In this document: piece by piece, positions 24,465 to 33,568 of the stretch
Layout of the letters: the number at the start of each line of letters is the position of its first letter
Numbering within the stretch: position 1 is the first letter of the stretch
Assembly: GCF_002160305.1 (NCBI RefSeq)
Contig: NZ_NFKI01000035.1
Coordinates: 1 to 34,299, forward strand
Length of the DNA stretch: 34,299 nt
Direction of reading: 5' to 3'
Source of the DNA: Pseudoflavonifractor sp. An184
GTDB lineage: Bacteria; Bacillota; Clostridia; Oscillospirales; Oscillospiraceae
Made by a program: the position numbers and the translations under genes
The notes under the pieces: model-generated
Seen by the model: the letters and a program-made list of their open reading frames with translations, nothing else
The model's database searches: none
Told to the model about the DNA's origin: nothing

Positions 24465-24492
24465 TTGAGATTACGGTCGGCACAAATAAATT
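24465..24492 (+). promoter_or_regulatory. Possible promoter of the lipoprotein/beta-helix operon
   Basis: TTGAGA (24465-24470), 16 bp, TAAATT (24487-24492). It is the best pair I find in the divergent 349-bp region and would give a leader near 170 nt that includes a TACTTT/AAAGTA hairpin. Nothing else is evident in that region. Confidence 0.35.
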
Positions 24493-24668
24493 AACGAATC
24501 GTTCTTGTGCACAGGTACTAAAAATGATCTGTTTATTTTGGTAGTTTCAACACTTTTGAATTGCATAAGCCGAGGATACTTTTTACTTAAAGTACTGTTC
24601 TTCGGGCTCAAACTTTTGGCTTCTGCTGTGAAATGACCGGGTTGGAGCGGACGGATAGGAGGCGATCA

Positions 24669-25445
24669 ATGAACGTGAAAATGTTAGTTCGTACCGCCGG
24701 AGCACTTGTTTTTTGTTCTTTGCTTTTTGGGGTTTCCGGGTGCCAGACGAGGGAGCCGCTCCTGTATGTGAACGGAACTGCGGTCACGGAAGAAGAGATG
24801 GCGCTGCTCAATGACGATGCCGATACTGCGGTCCATATGAAGGTACTGCAGCAGACGGCGGAAGAGTATGGCGTGATCGATGCGTTTTCACTTGAGGAGC
24901 TGAAAAGCGATCTGGAGCAGGAGAATCAGCGGCGGGCACAGCAGCTGCAGGATGGAGAAGTGGTCTACGGGATTCAAGAGTACACTCTGGTTCAGTATTA
25001 CAACATTGTGATGGGGGAATATGAGAGTTCGCTGGAGGACACCCTGGCTGAAGCGGCTTCTGAAGAGAATTTGTTGGAATACTACCACTCGCATCTTGAA
25101 GACTACAAGGAGATCGGCAAGACGTCTGCGGATGTCAAGCTCTATTCTGGACGGGAGCTGGTCAACCAATTTTCAATTGAGTTGACCGACAGTACATACC
25201 GAAGCATTTCAGAGCAGAACGCAGAATTGGCTGCCAATCTTGAAATCATGGAAGAAGGCGAGACTGAGACTTGGACCGATGAATACGGTTTGGAGTGGCA
25301 AGTGACCTGTACGGATAAAACGGATTCCTCCTATGCGGCCTTCGAAGATGTTCGTGGTGCTGTTGCGGAGCAGTATGCTGCAGCTCAGCTGCAAAATATT
25401 TTGGATAATAAAATTACAGAAAGCAAAGTCGAAGATCTGCGATAA
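24669..25445 (+). CDS. SurA/PrsA-like lipoprotein, possible export chaperone
   Basis: A 258-residue lipoprotein with lipobox VSGC (Cys25). The mature part starts with a segment typical of the SurA N-terminal/PrsA group (LLYVNGTAVTEEEMALL). A helical, Glu/Gln-rich middle and a C-terminal helix follow. It lacks a clear parvulin catalytic domain, so chaperone rather than isomerase activity is more likely. ATG 24669 has AGGAGG seven bases upstream; the open frame from 24633 precedes that site. The large secreted protein starts 19 bp downstream, which suggests this lipoprotein helps fold or secrete it on the outer face of the membrane. Confidence 0.85.
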   Translation: MNVKMLVRTAGALVFCSLLFGVSGCQTREPLLYVNGTAVTEEEMALLNDDADTAVHMKVLQQTAEEYGVIDAFSLEELKSDLEQENQRRAQQLQDGEVVYGIQEYTLVQYYNIVMGEYESSLEDTLAEAASEENLLEYYHSHLEDYKEIGKTSADVKLYSGRELVNQFSIELTDSTYRSISEQNAELAANLEIMEEGETETWTDEYGLEWQVTCTDKTDSSYAAFEDVRGAVAEQYAAAQLQNILDNKITESKVEDLR

Positions 25446-25464
25446 TTTTGGGAGGGAAATTTGT

Positions 25465-28400
25465 ATGACGAGAAAAAAGCAAAAGCTTAGAAAGCGGATC
25501 GGAAGTCTTCTCCTGTGCATGTCACTGGTGTCCAGCATCATGGGGATGCCAGCCTATGCAGCGTACACGGAGGATACTGAGGATATGAGTGAAGCGGTCG
25601 TATCCGAAGCGCCGGAGGACGTGACACTTCCGACCGACTCGGAGACCGGCGCTGAGGAGACCGACGCGGTCGAAGCAGAGGATGTGGGCACCGCCGAAGC
25701 CGAAGAAGAAACCCATGTAGAAGAAATACTTGAGGCGGATGAAAACAATGTGGCAAACGTAAGTGCCTCTCATATTGACACCCTCGACCGTGTCCTTATT
25801 GAGGAAAATTTTGATCAGGGAAATCAGGGCTATTGGGATGTGCTTAACTCCAACGGCACGGTTTCTTTTACCGGTGGAAAAGCGGTTTTTAATGGCTCGG
25901 GTCCATGCAACAGAATTGGATACAACGGTGACATCATTGATGCAGATGACTTTTTGATCCAGCTGAATATGACACTGAATGAGGGCAACACCAATTCCAA
26001 TGCGAAGATCGCCTTCAAAACTGCCGATCAATACGAAGGGGACCGGCTGCAGGTGCGCTTCAACTTCGTGCAGGGCGGTATTTATGTGGAACGTACGCAA
26101 AATAACAGCGTCATCAATTTCACAAAAGTATGGAGTCAGGGCGGAGATTTTACTTGGGAGACCGGAAAGACCTATGCGATCAACGTGCTGGTAGAGGGAG
26201 ATCAGATCACGGTATATGTTGACGGTACCGAAATCGTTTCTGTCACCAACGCAGATATTCAGTCCATGGAGAAGGGATATTTCGCGATTGCTGGCCAGTA
26301 TCCCGCTCAGAACTTCAGTATTGACGATCTGTGCATCAGTACAGATGAGGAATTGTCCGGAGAGTTGTATACAGTGACGCTTCAGACCGCTACCAACGGT
26401 GTTATTGACAGCGTCCCTGGAAGCGGTGGTGGTACCCTGACCGCAGACAAGGATAGCGGATACGATGGAGAAAAAGTCACACTCAGCCCGGTTCCGGCTC
26501 ATAATTATGTCTTTGATTCCTATGGATTTTTCCTTGAAAACGGCACCTCGGCAGATGGTTTGATCACGGTCATCAACAACACCATCACATTAGACTCCAA
26601 ATTCGGGAACATCACAGTGGTTGCCTATTTTGTCTCCCGGGAGCCTGGAGCGTATGAACTCTTCTATGATGACTTTGCGGCATCGGAGATAGACGACGCC
26701 TATAAGACGGTTGGAGATCTCAGTTACATCGAACAAAATTCCGGCGAACTTACCATTGACGCCGTTGCCAACGGCAGCAACTATCTGCTACTGGATCAGT
26801 CGGTCTTTGACGAGATGACAGCTGACGGCGATTATCGGATCTCCACGGATGTGAAAAAGGGGAATGCGACCAACGGCACCATGCAGATCATGTTCAAGGG
26901 TGAGGACACGTCTATCAATGGCCGATATGTGCTCGTTCTGAACGGCGGTGCCGCAGTATTTCGCTATATTGATCCCAGCAACAATACCAATATCCAGCTT
27001 GCAGCCACGAATTTCACGTTCTCTAATGAATATGTGCATGCTGATGTCGAAGTAATCAGCGATACGGTCACATTCTATGCGGATGATCGCGAGATCCTGA
27101 GCTATACCACCGATGACAACTGGAAAAACGCAGACAACTGCGTCGGTCTGATCAACATGACCGGTGGAGCCCCGGTGGTATTTGACGAACTCCTGGTGGA
27201 GCAGATTCCGTCTGCAGTGGACATTACGCTGACTGTGAAGCTGGAGGAAAACGGCTCCCAGACAGTGGATACAGACTATGTGAGCGGCACGGTTACGGCT
27301 GACAAGACCAGCGCCGTCAGTGGTGAGACTGTTACCCTGACCGTGGTTGAAAAGGCCGGTTATCAGCTGAAGTCCATCACGGTGAATGGAGAAGAGATCA
27401 GCAACCTGACCTTTACAGTTCCCAGCACTGTTACCGACAGCCTGGATATCGTGGCGGTGTTTGAGCCCGCGCAGCTGAGAACGCCGAGAAATTTCTATAT
27501 TGATTCCGAGAATGGCGATGACAGCAATTCCGGTACGATCGATGCTCCTTGGAAGACTTTGAGCCAGCTGGAGGAATATTCTCAAACCTACGCCCTGGTG
27601 CCTGGAGATCAGGTCCTTCTGAAGCGCGGCAGCGTGTTCGAGAATGAATCTCTCCAGTTCTCCGGCATGGGAACGGAGCAGAATCCCATCGTGATCAGCG
27701 CCTACGGCGACGGCGAGGATCTGCCGCGGCTGGATGGCAACGGCGTTGTTGAAAATGTGATCTCCCTGTTCAATCAGGAATACATCACAATTTCCAACTT
27801 GGAGATCACCAACACATCCCCTAACTACAACAGCCAGTTCGGCCTGAATACCAGCACGAACACCAGCTTGGCGCTGAGGGCAATCAATGTATCCGCAAAA
27901 GATTTTGGCGTCGTATCGGGAATCAAAATCCAGGACTGCTACATTCACGACATCAACGGCAACATCAACTTGAAGTGGAACGGCGGCATCTTCTTTGACG
28001 TTCAGGCCGATGTGATCGGTGGCGAATTAAGCGGCATCCCCACCAAATATGACGATGTTCTGATTGAGGGCTGCACGTTTATCAATGTGGACCGTTCGGG
28101 CATTAAGCTCGTCAATTCTGCCTGGTGCAACCAGTGGCTCCCCAACAGCCCGGACATCCCGCTCAACTGGTACCCCTCCACGAATGTGGTGGTGCGGAAC
28201 AACTACATGGAAAAGATCGGCGGTGACGGTATTACCACACGTGACACCGACGGCGCCTTGATCGAGTACAATCTGGCGAAAGACTGCCGCTATCAGAACA
28301 CCGGCTATAATGTGGGTATTTGGCCCTTTGAAGCTGCCAACACCGTGATTCAGTACAATGAGGCATACAATACACACGGTACTCAGGACGGGCAGGGACT

Positions 28401-29223
28401 CGATTGCGACCATGCTTCTTCCTACTCCCTGATGCAGTACAATTACAGCCATGATAACGAGGGCGGATTCATGCTGATTATGGGTGGTTATCCTCACACT
28501 GCGCCTACCGTGAGATATAATATCAGCCAAAATGACTGTGATAAGACTTTTGAATTTGCCCAGGGAATCCCCAAGGGTACGATGATCTACAACAACACCA
28601 TTTATTCAGACCAGATTGTCTCCCGTGGCGTGCTGTTCCTGTCCAATACGGCGGCCGGACTTGGTGTAAATGACTTCTACATGTTCAATAATCTGTTCTG
28701 CTATCCTGATGGACAGACCTTCTATGGTGGAGGAAACGCTTCCAATATCACTGATCTGACCAACAAGGGAAAACTGTACAACAATGCGTATGTTGGCGGA
28801 ATCTCCGCGCCAGTCGCGGACACGGGCGCAGTTGTTGTGGCGGATATTGATACGGTTCTGGTCAACGCAGGCAGCGGACCCGACAGCAATCCCTCCACTA
28901 CGCCCATTACCGGTGCCTCCGGTGAGCTTGATGGATATCAACTGGTGGCAGGTTCGCCGATGATCGACGCCGGTGCAACGATGGCAGAGTCGGTCACGCA
29001 CTTTGGCGGAGCTATGAATGAGATTGTTGACGGTACGGCCCAGTCTCCCAATGAGCTGTATTATCAGGCACAGTCGGCCGACTCCATCGACTACATCATG
29101 GGCGAATACTTCCCCGAGATTGCGGGCGTTGACTATGAAGTGGACTTCTTTGGAAACAGCCTCTATGCCGGTAATGGTCCTGACATCGGAGCGGCTGAGT
29201 ATCTTAACAACAGCCAGTCGTAA
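25465..29223 (+). CDS. Large secreted multi-domain beta-helix protein, probable glycan-active enzyme
   Basis: A 1252-residue exported protein. A signal peptide (residues 1-32, ending PAYA) is followed by an acidic low-complexity stretch to about residue 95. Two concanavalin-like (LamG/DUF1080-type) domains lie at about 105-295 and 397-580, each followed by a divergent InlB-type beta repeat (about 298-390 and 585-670). A right-handed parallel beta-helix starts RNFYIDSENGDD at about 675 and fills the rest. Such helices carry polysaccharide lyase or glycosidase sites. ATG 25465 has GGGAGGG eight bases upstream. No LPXTG or SLH anchor is present. It is divergent from the sugar cassette, so it may release that cassette's substrate. 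Confidence 0.9.
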   Translation: MTRKKQKLRKRIGSLLLCMSLVSSIMGMPAYAAYTEDTEDMSEAVVSEAPEDVTLPTDSETGAEETDAVEAEDVGTAEAEEETHVEEILEADENNVANVSASHIDTLDRVLIEENFDQGNQGYWDVLNSNGTVSFTGGKAVFNGSGPCNRIGYNGDIIDADDFLIQLNMTLNEGNTNSNAKIAFKTADQYEGDRLQVRFNFVQGGIYVERTQNNSVINFTKVWSQGGDFTWETGKTYAINVLVEGDQITVYVDGTEIVSVTNADIQSMEKGYFAIAGQYPAQNFSIDDLCISTDEELSGELYTVTLQTATNGVIDSVPGSGGGTLTADKDSGYDGEKVTLSPVPAHNYVFDSYGFFLENGTSADGLITVINNTITLDSKFGNITVVAYFVSREPGAYELFYDDFAASEIDDAYKTVGDLSYIEQNSGELTIDAVANGSNYLLLDQSVFDEMTADGDYRISTDVKKGNATNGTMQIMFKGEDTSINGRYVLVLNGGAAVFRYIDPSNNTNIQLAATNFTFSNEYVHADVEVISDTVTFYADDREILSYTTDDNWKNADNCVGLINMTGGAPVVFDELLVEQIPSAVDITLTVKLEENGSQTVDTDYVSGTVTADKTSAVSGETVTLTVVEKAGYQLKSITVNGEEISNLTFTVPSTVTDSLDIVAVFEPAQLRTPRNFYIDSENGDDSNSGTIDAPWKTLSQLEEYSQTYALVPGDQVLLKRGSVFENESLQFSGMGTEQNPIVISAYGDGEDLPRLDGNGVVENVISLFNQEYITISNLEITNTSPNYNSQFGLNTSTNTSLALRAINVSAKDFGVVSGIKIQDCYIHDINGNINLKWNGGIFFDVQADVIGGELSGIPTKYDDVLIEGCTFINVDRSGIKLVNSAWCNQWLPNSPDIPLNWYPSTNVVVRNNYMEKIGGDGITTRDTDGALIEYNLAKDCRYQNTGYNVGIWPFEAANTVIQYNEAYNTHGTQDGQGLDCDHASSYSLMQYNYSHDNEGGFMLIMGGYPHTAPTVRYNISQNDCDKTFEFAQGIPKGTMIYNNTIYSDQIVSRGVLFLSNTAAGLGVNDFYMFNNLFCYPDGQTFYGGGNASNITDLTNKGKLYNNAYVGGISAPVADTGAVVVADIDTVLVNAGSGPDSNPSTTPITGASGELDGYQLVAGSPMIDAGATMAESVTHFGGAMNEIVDGTAQSPNELYYQAQSADSIDYIMGEYFPEIAGVDYEVDFFGNSLYAGNGPDIGAAEYLNNSQS

Positions 29224-29312
29224 CTTGCAAGAGCTTTCAACCACTCGCTTTCTTTCAGCTGCTCGGGCAGAGTTTGCAGCAGCCTGAAGGGAAACAAATG
29301 CTGAAATGAAGA

Positions 29313-29357
29313 AAAGACGGCCCACAATGGCTCAAGCTGCCATTGTGGGCCGTCTTT
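29313..29357. terminator. Strong bidirectional terminator after the beta-helix gene
   Basis: A perfect 19-bp stem (29313-29331 with 29339-29357) and seven-base loop, starting AAA and ending TTT. It separates the plus-strand beta-helix operon from the convergent minus-strand block on the right. Confidence 0.93.
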
Positions 29358-29405
29358 CTGCGTCACCAAAGAGAGGACGGAAAAAGCGGGAAGCTGCGCG
29401 GAGCT

Positions 29406-29990
29406 TCAGTCAGATGAAAATGCGCTGCGGAATGCACGGTTGCTTCGCAGGCGCTGAGCTGCCCGGGAGATCCATGCACCTACGTGATTAGGCTTGACCC
29501 CGTATAGTGCAGCGATCTCCTGACCGGTCATGCCCTTGACCTTCAGATCCATTGCCTCAAGCCCCAGCCGGACTACGCCGCTGGACTGAGCGTGCACCTG
29601 ATGCAGGGTCCGAACAAGGTTCTCGCCGGCAAGTTTATTCAGCACTTGCTCCTCAAGCGAGGGGGAACCGTGGTCCGCCGGCGGCTCCGGCTCCGGAATG
29701 CTGTCCAGGAGGGGCAGGTCCGGTTCCCGGCGGCAGATCTGGCGGCAATAGGAGATCAGGCCGTTGCGCACCACCTTCCGCGCGTAGGCGCCGAAGCCGG
29801 ACGGTCCGCCGGTATAGGCGGCGGCAGCCCGACACAAGTGGATGCAGCCCTCCTGATAGACGTCGCTGTAATTGAGTCCGCAGACCTGTGGGTTGAGCTT
29901 GATGTGGTCCCGGATGACCCAATCGACCACGGGGAGGTAATGCTCGACCAGACTGCGCTGGGCCTCTGTCAGAGCCATGGGTTCATTCAT
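29406..29990 (-). CDS. Sigma-70-like factor of the accessory block
   Basis: A 194-residue protein with a region 2-like segment at about residues 35-85 (LNYSDVYQEGCIHLCRAAAAYTGGPSGFGAYARKVVRNGLISYCRQI) and a region 4-like helix-turn-helix near the C-terminus (GQEIAALYGVKPNHVGAWISRAAQRLR). The linker is Pro/Glu-rich. AAAGGAGGTGG lies five bases before ATG 29990, deciding against the longer frame from 30086. It follows the zinc-finger gene by 17 bp. Sigma-like proteins of this sort are common in clostridial conjugative elements and prophages; the promoters it would serve are unknown. Confidence 0.88.
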   Translation of the reverse strand: MNEPMALTEAQRSLVEHYLPVVDWVIRDHIKLNPQVCGLNYSDVYQEGCIHLCRAAAAYTGGPSGFGAYARKVVRNGLISYCRQICRREPDLPLLDSIPEPEPPADHGSPSLEEQVLNKLAGENLVRTLHQVHAQSSGVVRLGLEAMDLKVKGMTGQEIAALYGVKPNHVGAWISRAAQRLRSNRAFRSAFSSD

Positions 29991-30007
29991 AAATTCCACC
30001 TCCTTTC

Positions 30008-30412
30008 TCACGCGGCCGCGCGCTCTGGCTGACTGGTCTGGGAGCACATGGCGATGAGCCGGTCGCATTGGTAATGGGAGAAGCATGCGATATGTGCCTG
30101 CTCTTCCGGAAGTCCCAGGGCGCCCCGGAGCCAGCGGTATGCCTGTTTCTTGGTCAGCGGCCCCTCCTTCCAGAGCCGGTCAAATGCGGCGTGAGCCTGG
30201 ATGCGCTTGCGCCGGAGGGCCGGATCGGCGAGGGACCCCATAGGCAGACCGCTCTTTTTGTGGGCGCTGACATAGGCGTCGCAGACCGGGTGGCGGGCGC
30301 AGGCGTAGTAGAGTGCGCCTGGATCGGCGGCCGCGTCGCCGAACAGGTCCCGGCCGTACCGTCGTACGGCGGGGGCGCCGCAGTATGGGCAGTGAATATG
30401 CAGACGTTTCAA
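30008..30412 (-). CDS. Zinc-finger protein, DUF3268-like
   Basis: A 134-residue protein opening HIHCPYCGAPAVRRYG, a CxxC knuckle, with a second pair in YYACARHPVCDAYV. A basic helical C-terminal half (ALRRKRIQAHAAFDRLWKEG, KKQAYRWLRGALGLP) follows. It matches my memory of DUF3268-type zinc-finger proteins found in conjugative and integrative elements of Clostridia. The TTG start at 30412 has GGAGGTG seven bases upstream. It probably binds nucleic acid, but no partner is known. Confidence 0.82.
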   Translation of the reverse strand: MKRLHIHCPYCGAPAVRRYGRDLFGDAAADPGALYYACARHPVCDAYVSAHKKSGLPMGSLADPALRRKRIQAHAAFDRLWKEGPLTKKQAYRWLRGALGLPEEQAHIACFSHYQCDRLIAMCSQTSQPERAAA

Positions 30413-30459
30413 GGATCTTCACCTCCATTGATCTTTTGGTCAGGGAATTTCTATGCTTT

Positions 30460-30816
30460 TCATGTATGGGCAGAGCATGGGAGCGAGAGGTACAGGGAAC
30501 TCAGGCGGCGGACCCCGCAGGTTTGAGTGGAGTCGCAGAGCCAGAGCAGTGTTCTGCGGTACATATCTTCCAGGTCCGAGCGGGAGATATGGCTGCGGCA
30601 TTCAGAAGGGTCGATCTGCTCCCCAGTCAGCCGCTGGTAAAGTTCTGCCGGGATCACGACCGGTTCTCCATCCCGCTCCGTTGTAAAAAGATGGCCGCGG
30701 CACGGCGCGTCCAGACAACACGACGCTTCACTGCAGGCATCGACAAAGACCGCGTTTCTCCAGTTTCCATCCACAAGGGAGATGAATCGTGCAAGGGTAC
30801 AGCTCTGGCATGCCAT
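30460..30816 (-). CDS. Cysteine-rich hypothetical protein
   Basis: A 118-residue soluble protein with eleven cysteines, including MACQSCTLARF at the start and ACSEASCCLDAPCRGH in the middle, so metal binding is likely. GGAGG lies seven bases upstream of ATG 30816, which rules out the longer frame from 30855. It sits 47 bp before the zinc-finger gene on the same strand. No family was recognised. Confidence 0.72.
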   Translation of the reverse strand: MACQSCTLARFISLVDGNWRNAVFVDACSEASCCLDAPCRGHLFTTERDGEPVVIPAELYQRLTGEQIDPSECRSHISRSDLEDMYRRTLLWLCDSTQTCGVRRLSSLYLSLPCSAHT

Positions 30817-30983
30817 GAGAGAACCTCCAATCCTCCTTATTTTCATTACGCCCATTTTTTCGGCGATTTTGCCCGTGAATGTTGTAAATATTTTGTGAAT
30901 TGTAGGAGCGGAGGGATGCTCCGCATAGACCGGTGAAGCAGAGGGGTCTTTTGATGCCGCGCAAGCTCCAGAGTTGCCTCTGT

Positions 30984-32078
30984 TCAGGAGATCCAGCCCT
31001 TTGCCTCCAGGGCGGAGAAGTATGAATAGGTCTTTGGCGTCACACCCTGTAACTGCGCCATCCGTTCCGCATGATCGGAGTTGCTGACCCAGTAGGCAAA
31101 GTAATTTGCAAAGTATTCGCGGCTATTTGTCGCAGAGTAGTCACCCAGAATGCGGAGCGCCTGCTCCGCCTCCTCTTGATAGAGCAGTTCATGGACAGCG
31201 GGAAACTCGAGAGTCCAGTCCAGAAAGTGGCCGAATTCGTGAACCGTGGGTGAAGCGGCGCCGACGTAGATCCGCTCCTCGGTGTAGGAGGTGAGCCCGA
31301 CACAGCTCAGGTTGTTCTCGGCACCGTAAGTCTGCAGGTACCCGGGGTCCAGATGGTACTCCCAGCCGGCCGCGTCAAAGGCGTCCAGGATAGGGTCCGG
31401 TACGGAGTCGATCTCCAGGAGGCAGTCATTGAGGTCGGCGGCCGTGCTGGAAGAGATGGTCAGTTCCTCCAGGAGAGGAGGGGGATCGATCTCAAAGTGC
31501 TGGCTCATAAGAGCAAACAGCAGAAGTGCGGCGTCGCCTCGGGTCATGATGCCGTTCGGATCAGCTCCCGCCGGGCACAGCCCCAGTTCTGCTCCGATTC
31601 TGACGGCATTGTCCCAATCTGACCCTTTCGCTCCGCCGGAGTACAGGGATTCGTCATAGACGGGGATCTCAAAGGTGCGGAATGCGCTGAGCAGCAGTTC
31701 TCCACGGCAGATGGAGGAGTCAGGAGCAGTGACTGCGTTCATGTCCAGCCAGCCATTGAGAAAACACCGCTGAACACAGGCGGCCATGAATTCCTCAGGG
31801 GGAAAGGCGGAAAAGTCATCATCACCCTGAGCCTGGGAAAGAAAAACGGCCCACTCACGAATCGTGATGGGCCGTTCTGGACTGAATTGATGATCACCGG
31901 TTCCTGACGTGACGCCATGCTGGACAAGGTAGGCCGTACTCTGCGCATAAATGGAGCTGGCAGGAACGTCCGCGAAGTACGCGGGGCTGTCCGCAGCCAG
32001 GGCCGGTGAAGTCAGGATGCCGGTGATGGAACAGGCTGTAGCGGAAAGTGCAAGAAGTCTGGTCAGCTTCATAATCAA
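30984..32078 (-). CDS. Secreted SLH-domain protein with HExxH metallopeptidase domain
   Basis: A 364-residue exported protein. The signal peptide ends ALAA, and three S-layer-homology repeats at about residues 30-200 (YFADVPASSIYAQSTAYLVQHGVTSG, FLNGWLDMNAV, AAELGLCPAG-like) should bind the cell wall. The C-terminal half carries HEFGH (His280, Glu281, His284) and a downstream NSREYFANYF Glu, as in gluzincins such as the anthrax-lethal-factor-like group. I favour TTG 32078, six bases after GGAGGT; ATG 32072 is alternative. It lies downstream of the C39-like gene beyond a terminator. It may trim surface proteins or peptidoglycan-linked material; its substrate is unknown. Confidence 0.87.
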   Translation of the reverse strand: MIMKLTRLLALSATACSITGILTSPALAADSPAYFADVPASSIYAQSTAYLVQHGVTSGTGDHQFSPERPITIREWAVFLSQAQGDDDFSAFPPEEFMAACVQRCFLNGWLDMNAVTAPDSSICRGELLLSAFRTFEIPVYDESLYSGGAKGSDWDNAVRIGAELGLCPAGADPNGIMTRGDAALLLFALMSQHFEIDPPPLLEELTISSSTAADLNDCLLEIDSVPDPILDAFDAAGWEYHLDPGYLQTYGAENNLSCVGLTSYTEERIYVGAASPTVHEFGHFLDWTLEFPAVHELLYQEEAEQALRILGDYSATNSREYFANYFAYWVSNSDHAERMAQLQGVTPKTYSYFSALEAKGWIS

Positions 32079-32167
32079 TGTTTTACCTCCTATGATTGAA
32101 AAGTTCAGCTCGTGAACAACTGCCTGGTGCGGCAGGGGACAGGTCTGTGCATAATGTGAAATTTTGT

Positions 32168-32214
32168 GAAAAAAGAACCGAGTGTCCTGCAGATTTCCGC
32201 AGAGCACTCGGTTC
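32168..32214 (-). terminator. Terminator of the HD-GYP/C39 operon
   Basis: GAACCGAGTG and CACTCGGTTC (32175-32184 and 32205-32214) pair, with an inner CTGC/GCAG. On the minus strand TTTTTT follows. The stem overlaps the stop codon of the C39-like gene. Confidence 0.88.
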
Positions 32215-33568
32215 AGCCTATGATCCAAAAGGGGCCGCCCGACCCGGCCCGCCTGCTGGCTTCATTGAGTATGATGGACAAATCCCAGGCCTTCTGGCTC
32301 CGATTATAGCTGGCGGGATCGGCCACCAGGATCTTGTTGTCCTGGACGCCTCTCAGAACAATGAAGTGGCCGCTGGATGTGAAGTGCCCTTTGGTCATGA
32401 GAGCCACAACCAATTTGCCCTGGCTCAGTGCGTCCACAATCCTCTGCGGCTCGGAGGCGGTGCAGCCCTCGACCGGGAGGCCCCATGCCTTGGCGGCGCC
32501 GGGGATCAGAGAATGGTAGGAGCCACTCTTGCTGCACCAGTACCCGTTCTGATAGGCCCACTCCGCCATCTCTATTGGATCGACGGTATCGCTGGTCAGA
32601 GACGAGACCACGATGGCCATGGAGGTGGGGCCGCAGCCGTAGCCGCCGATGTCGTCGGTCCCGTAGGGCTCATCGGCGTAGCGGTCATCCAGCTGGTTGT
32701 AGTAGACGACTTCGGTGGCTCCATCTGTGAATCGGATGGTCCCTAGGGATGGGATGCTGTCGGAGCCCTCGGTGTACTGGAACATCCCGTCCCCAAGAAA
32801 CAAGCTGAGATTCTGTGCGTAGTTATCCGCCAGCTCCTTTTGGTCATCGGAGAGGTGGAAGATCTGGTCGGCAAAATAGGCCTCGCCCTGGTACAATATG
32901 GTGTAGATGTACCAGAGTTCAGAACTGCTCTCATCCTCCTCGGTTTCAGGATCGTCCGGGACACTGCGCACTTCAGATGTCCTGCTGAAGGTATAAAGAG
33001 ATTTTTTTTCGGCGCGGAGGACTTGTTCCAGTTCTGAGATGGAGATGTGTTCCCAATCCTGATTCTTGGCGGCGCAGTATTGGGAGAGAATGAGGTTGGC
33101 GTTGCTGACGAGGTTTCCTTCATAGGGATTGACGACCTCGTACTTGTCGCCGTCAGTCCCGGCAAAGTCCTGGGCGATACGGGCTTCTACGTCATCGATC
33201 CCCTCGCCCAAAATCTGATTTATGGTGAAGGAGATGTCGTTAATATTTTCTGTAATGGCGCTGTTATCGTTTAGTATAGGAAGCGCAGAGCTTGATGTTC
33301 CGCTGCCGGTTAGCCCGCCGAAAATCACAGAGGGCAGCATCAGGATAAAGAGGACGGGAAGCAGGAGCAGAAAAGCGATGACAGCAATAATTTTCCCGAT
33401 ATGGTGACGGGAGCCCCAGAGTGCACCTGCCACCGCGCCGTAGGGCCCGGCGGCTGAGGCGCCCTTGGCCGCCGCCGCGATGGCTTTCCCGGTCTTCAGG
33501 GCCCCATATGCAGTGTGGGCGGTGCTGGCTGCCTGGCCGATGGCGCTGTCCTCCCGGCGGTCAGCCAT
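32213..33568 (-). CDS. Membrane-anchored C39-like cysteine peptidase of conjugative-element type
   Basis: A 451-residue protein. A Gly/Ala-rich N-terminus (ASAAGPYGAVAGALWGSRHHIGKI) leads into one membrane helix at about 60-85, a style shared by cell-wall peptidases of clostridial conjugative elements. The outer part ends in a papain-like C39_2-type domain: Cys312 in GYGCGPTSMA, His in TSSGHFIVLRG and Asp in ILVADPAS. ATG 33568 overlaps the HD-GYP stop by 8 bp in ATGGCTGA, with GGGGGATG upstream, so the two are coupled. It may open peptidoglycan or process exported peptides. Confidence 0.88.
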   Translation of the reverse strand: MADRREDSAIGQAASTAHTAYGALKTGKAIAAAAKGASAAGPYGAVAGALWGSRHHIGKIIAVIAFLLLLPVLFILMLPSVIFGGLTGSGTSSSALPILNDNSAITENINDISFTINQILGEGIDDVEARIAQDFAGTDGDKYEVVNPYEGNLVSNANLILSQYCAAKNQDWEHISISELEQVLRAEKKSLYTFSRTSEVRSVPDDPETEEDESSSELWYIYTILYQGEAYFADQIFHLSDDQKELADNYAQNLSLFLGDGMFQYTEGSDSIPSLGTIRFTDGATEVVYYNQLDDRYADEPYGTDDIGGYGCGPTSMAIVVSSLTSDTVDPIEMAEWAYQNGYWCSKSGSYHSLIPGAAKAWGLPVEGCTASEPQRIVDALSQGKLVVALMTKGHFTSSGHFIVLRGVQDNKILVADPASYNRSQKAWDLSIILNEASRRAGSGGPFWIIG

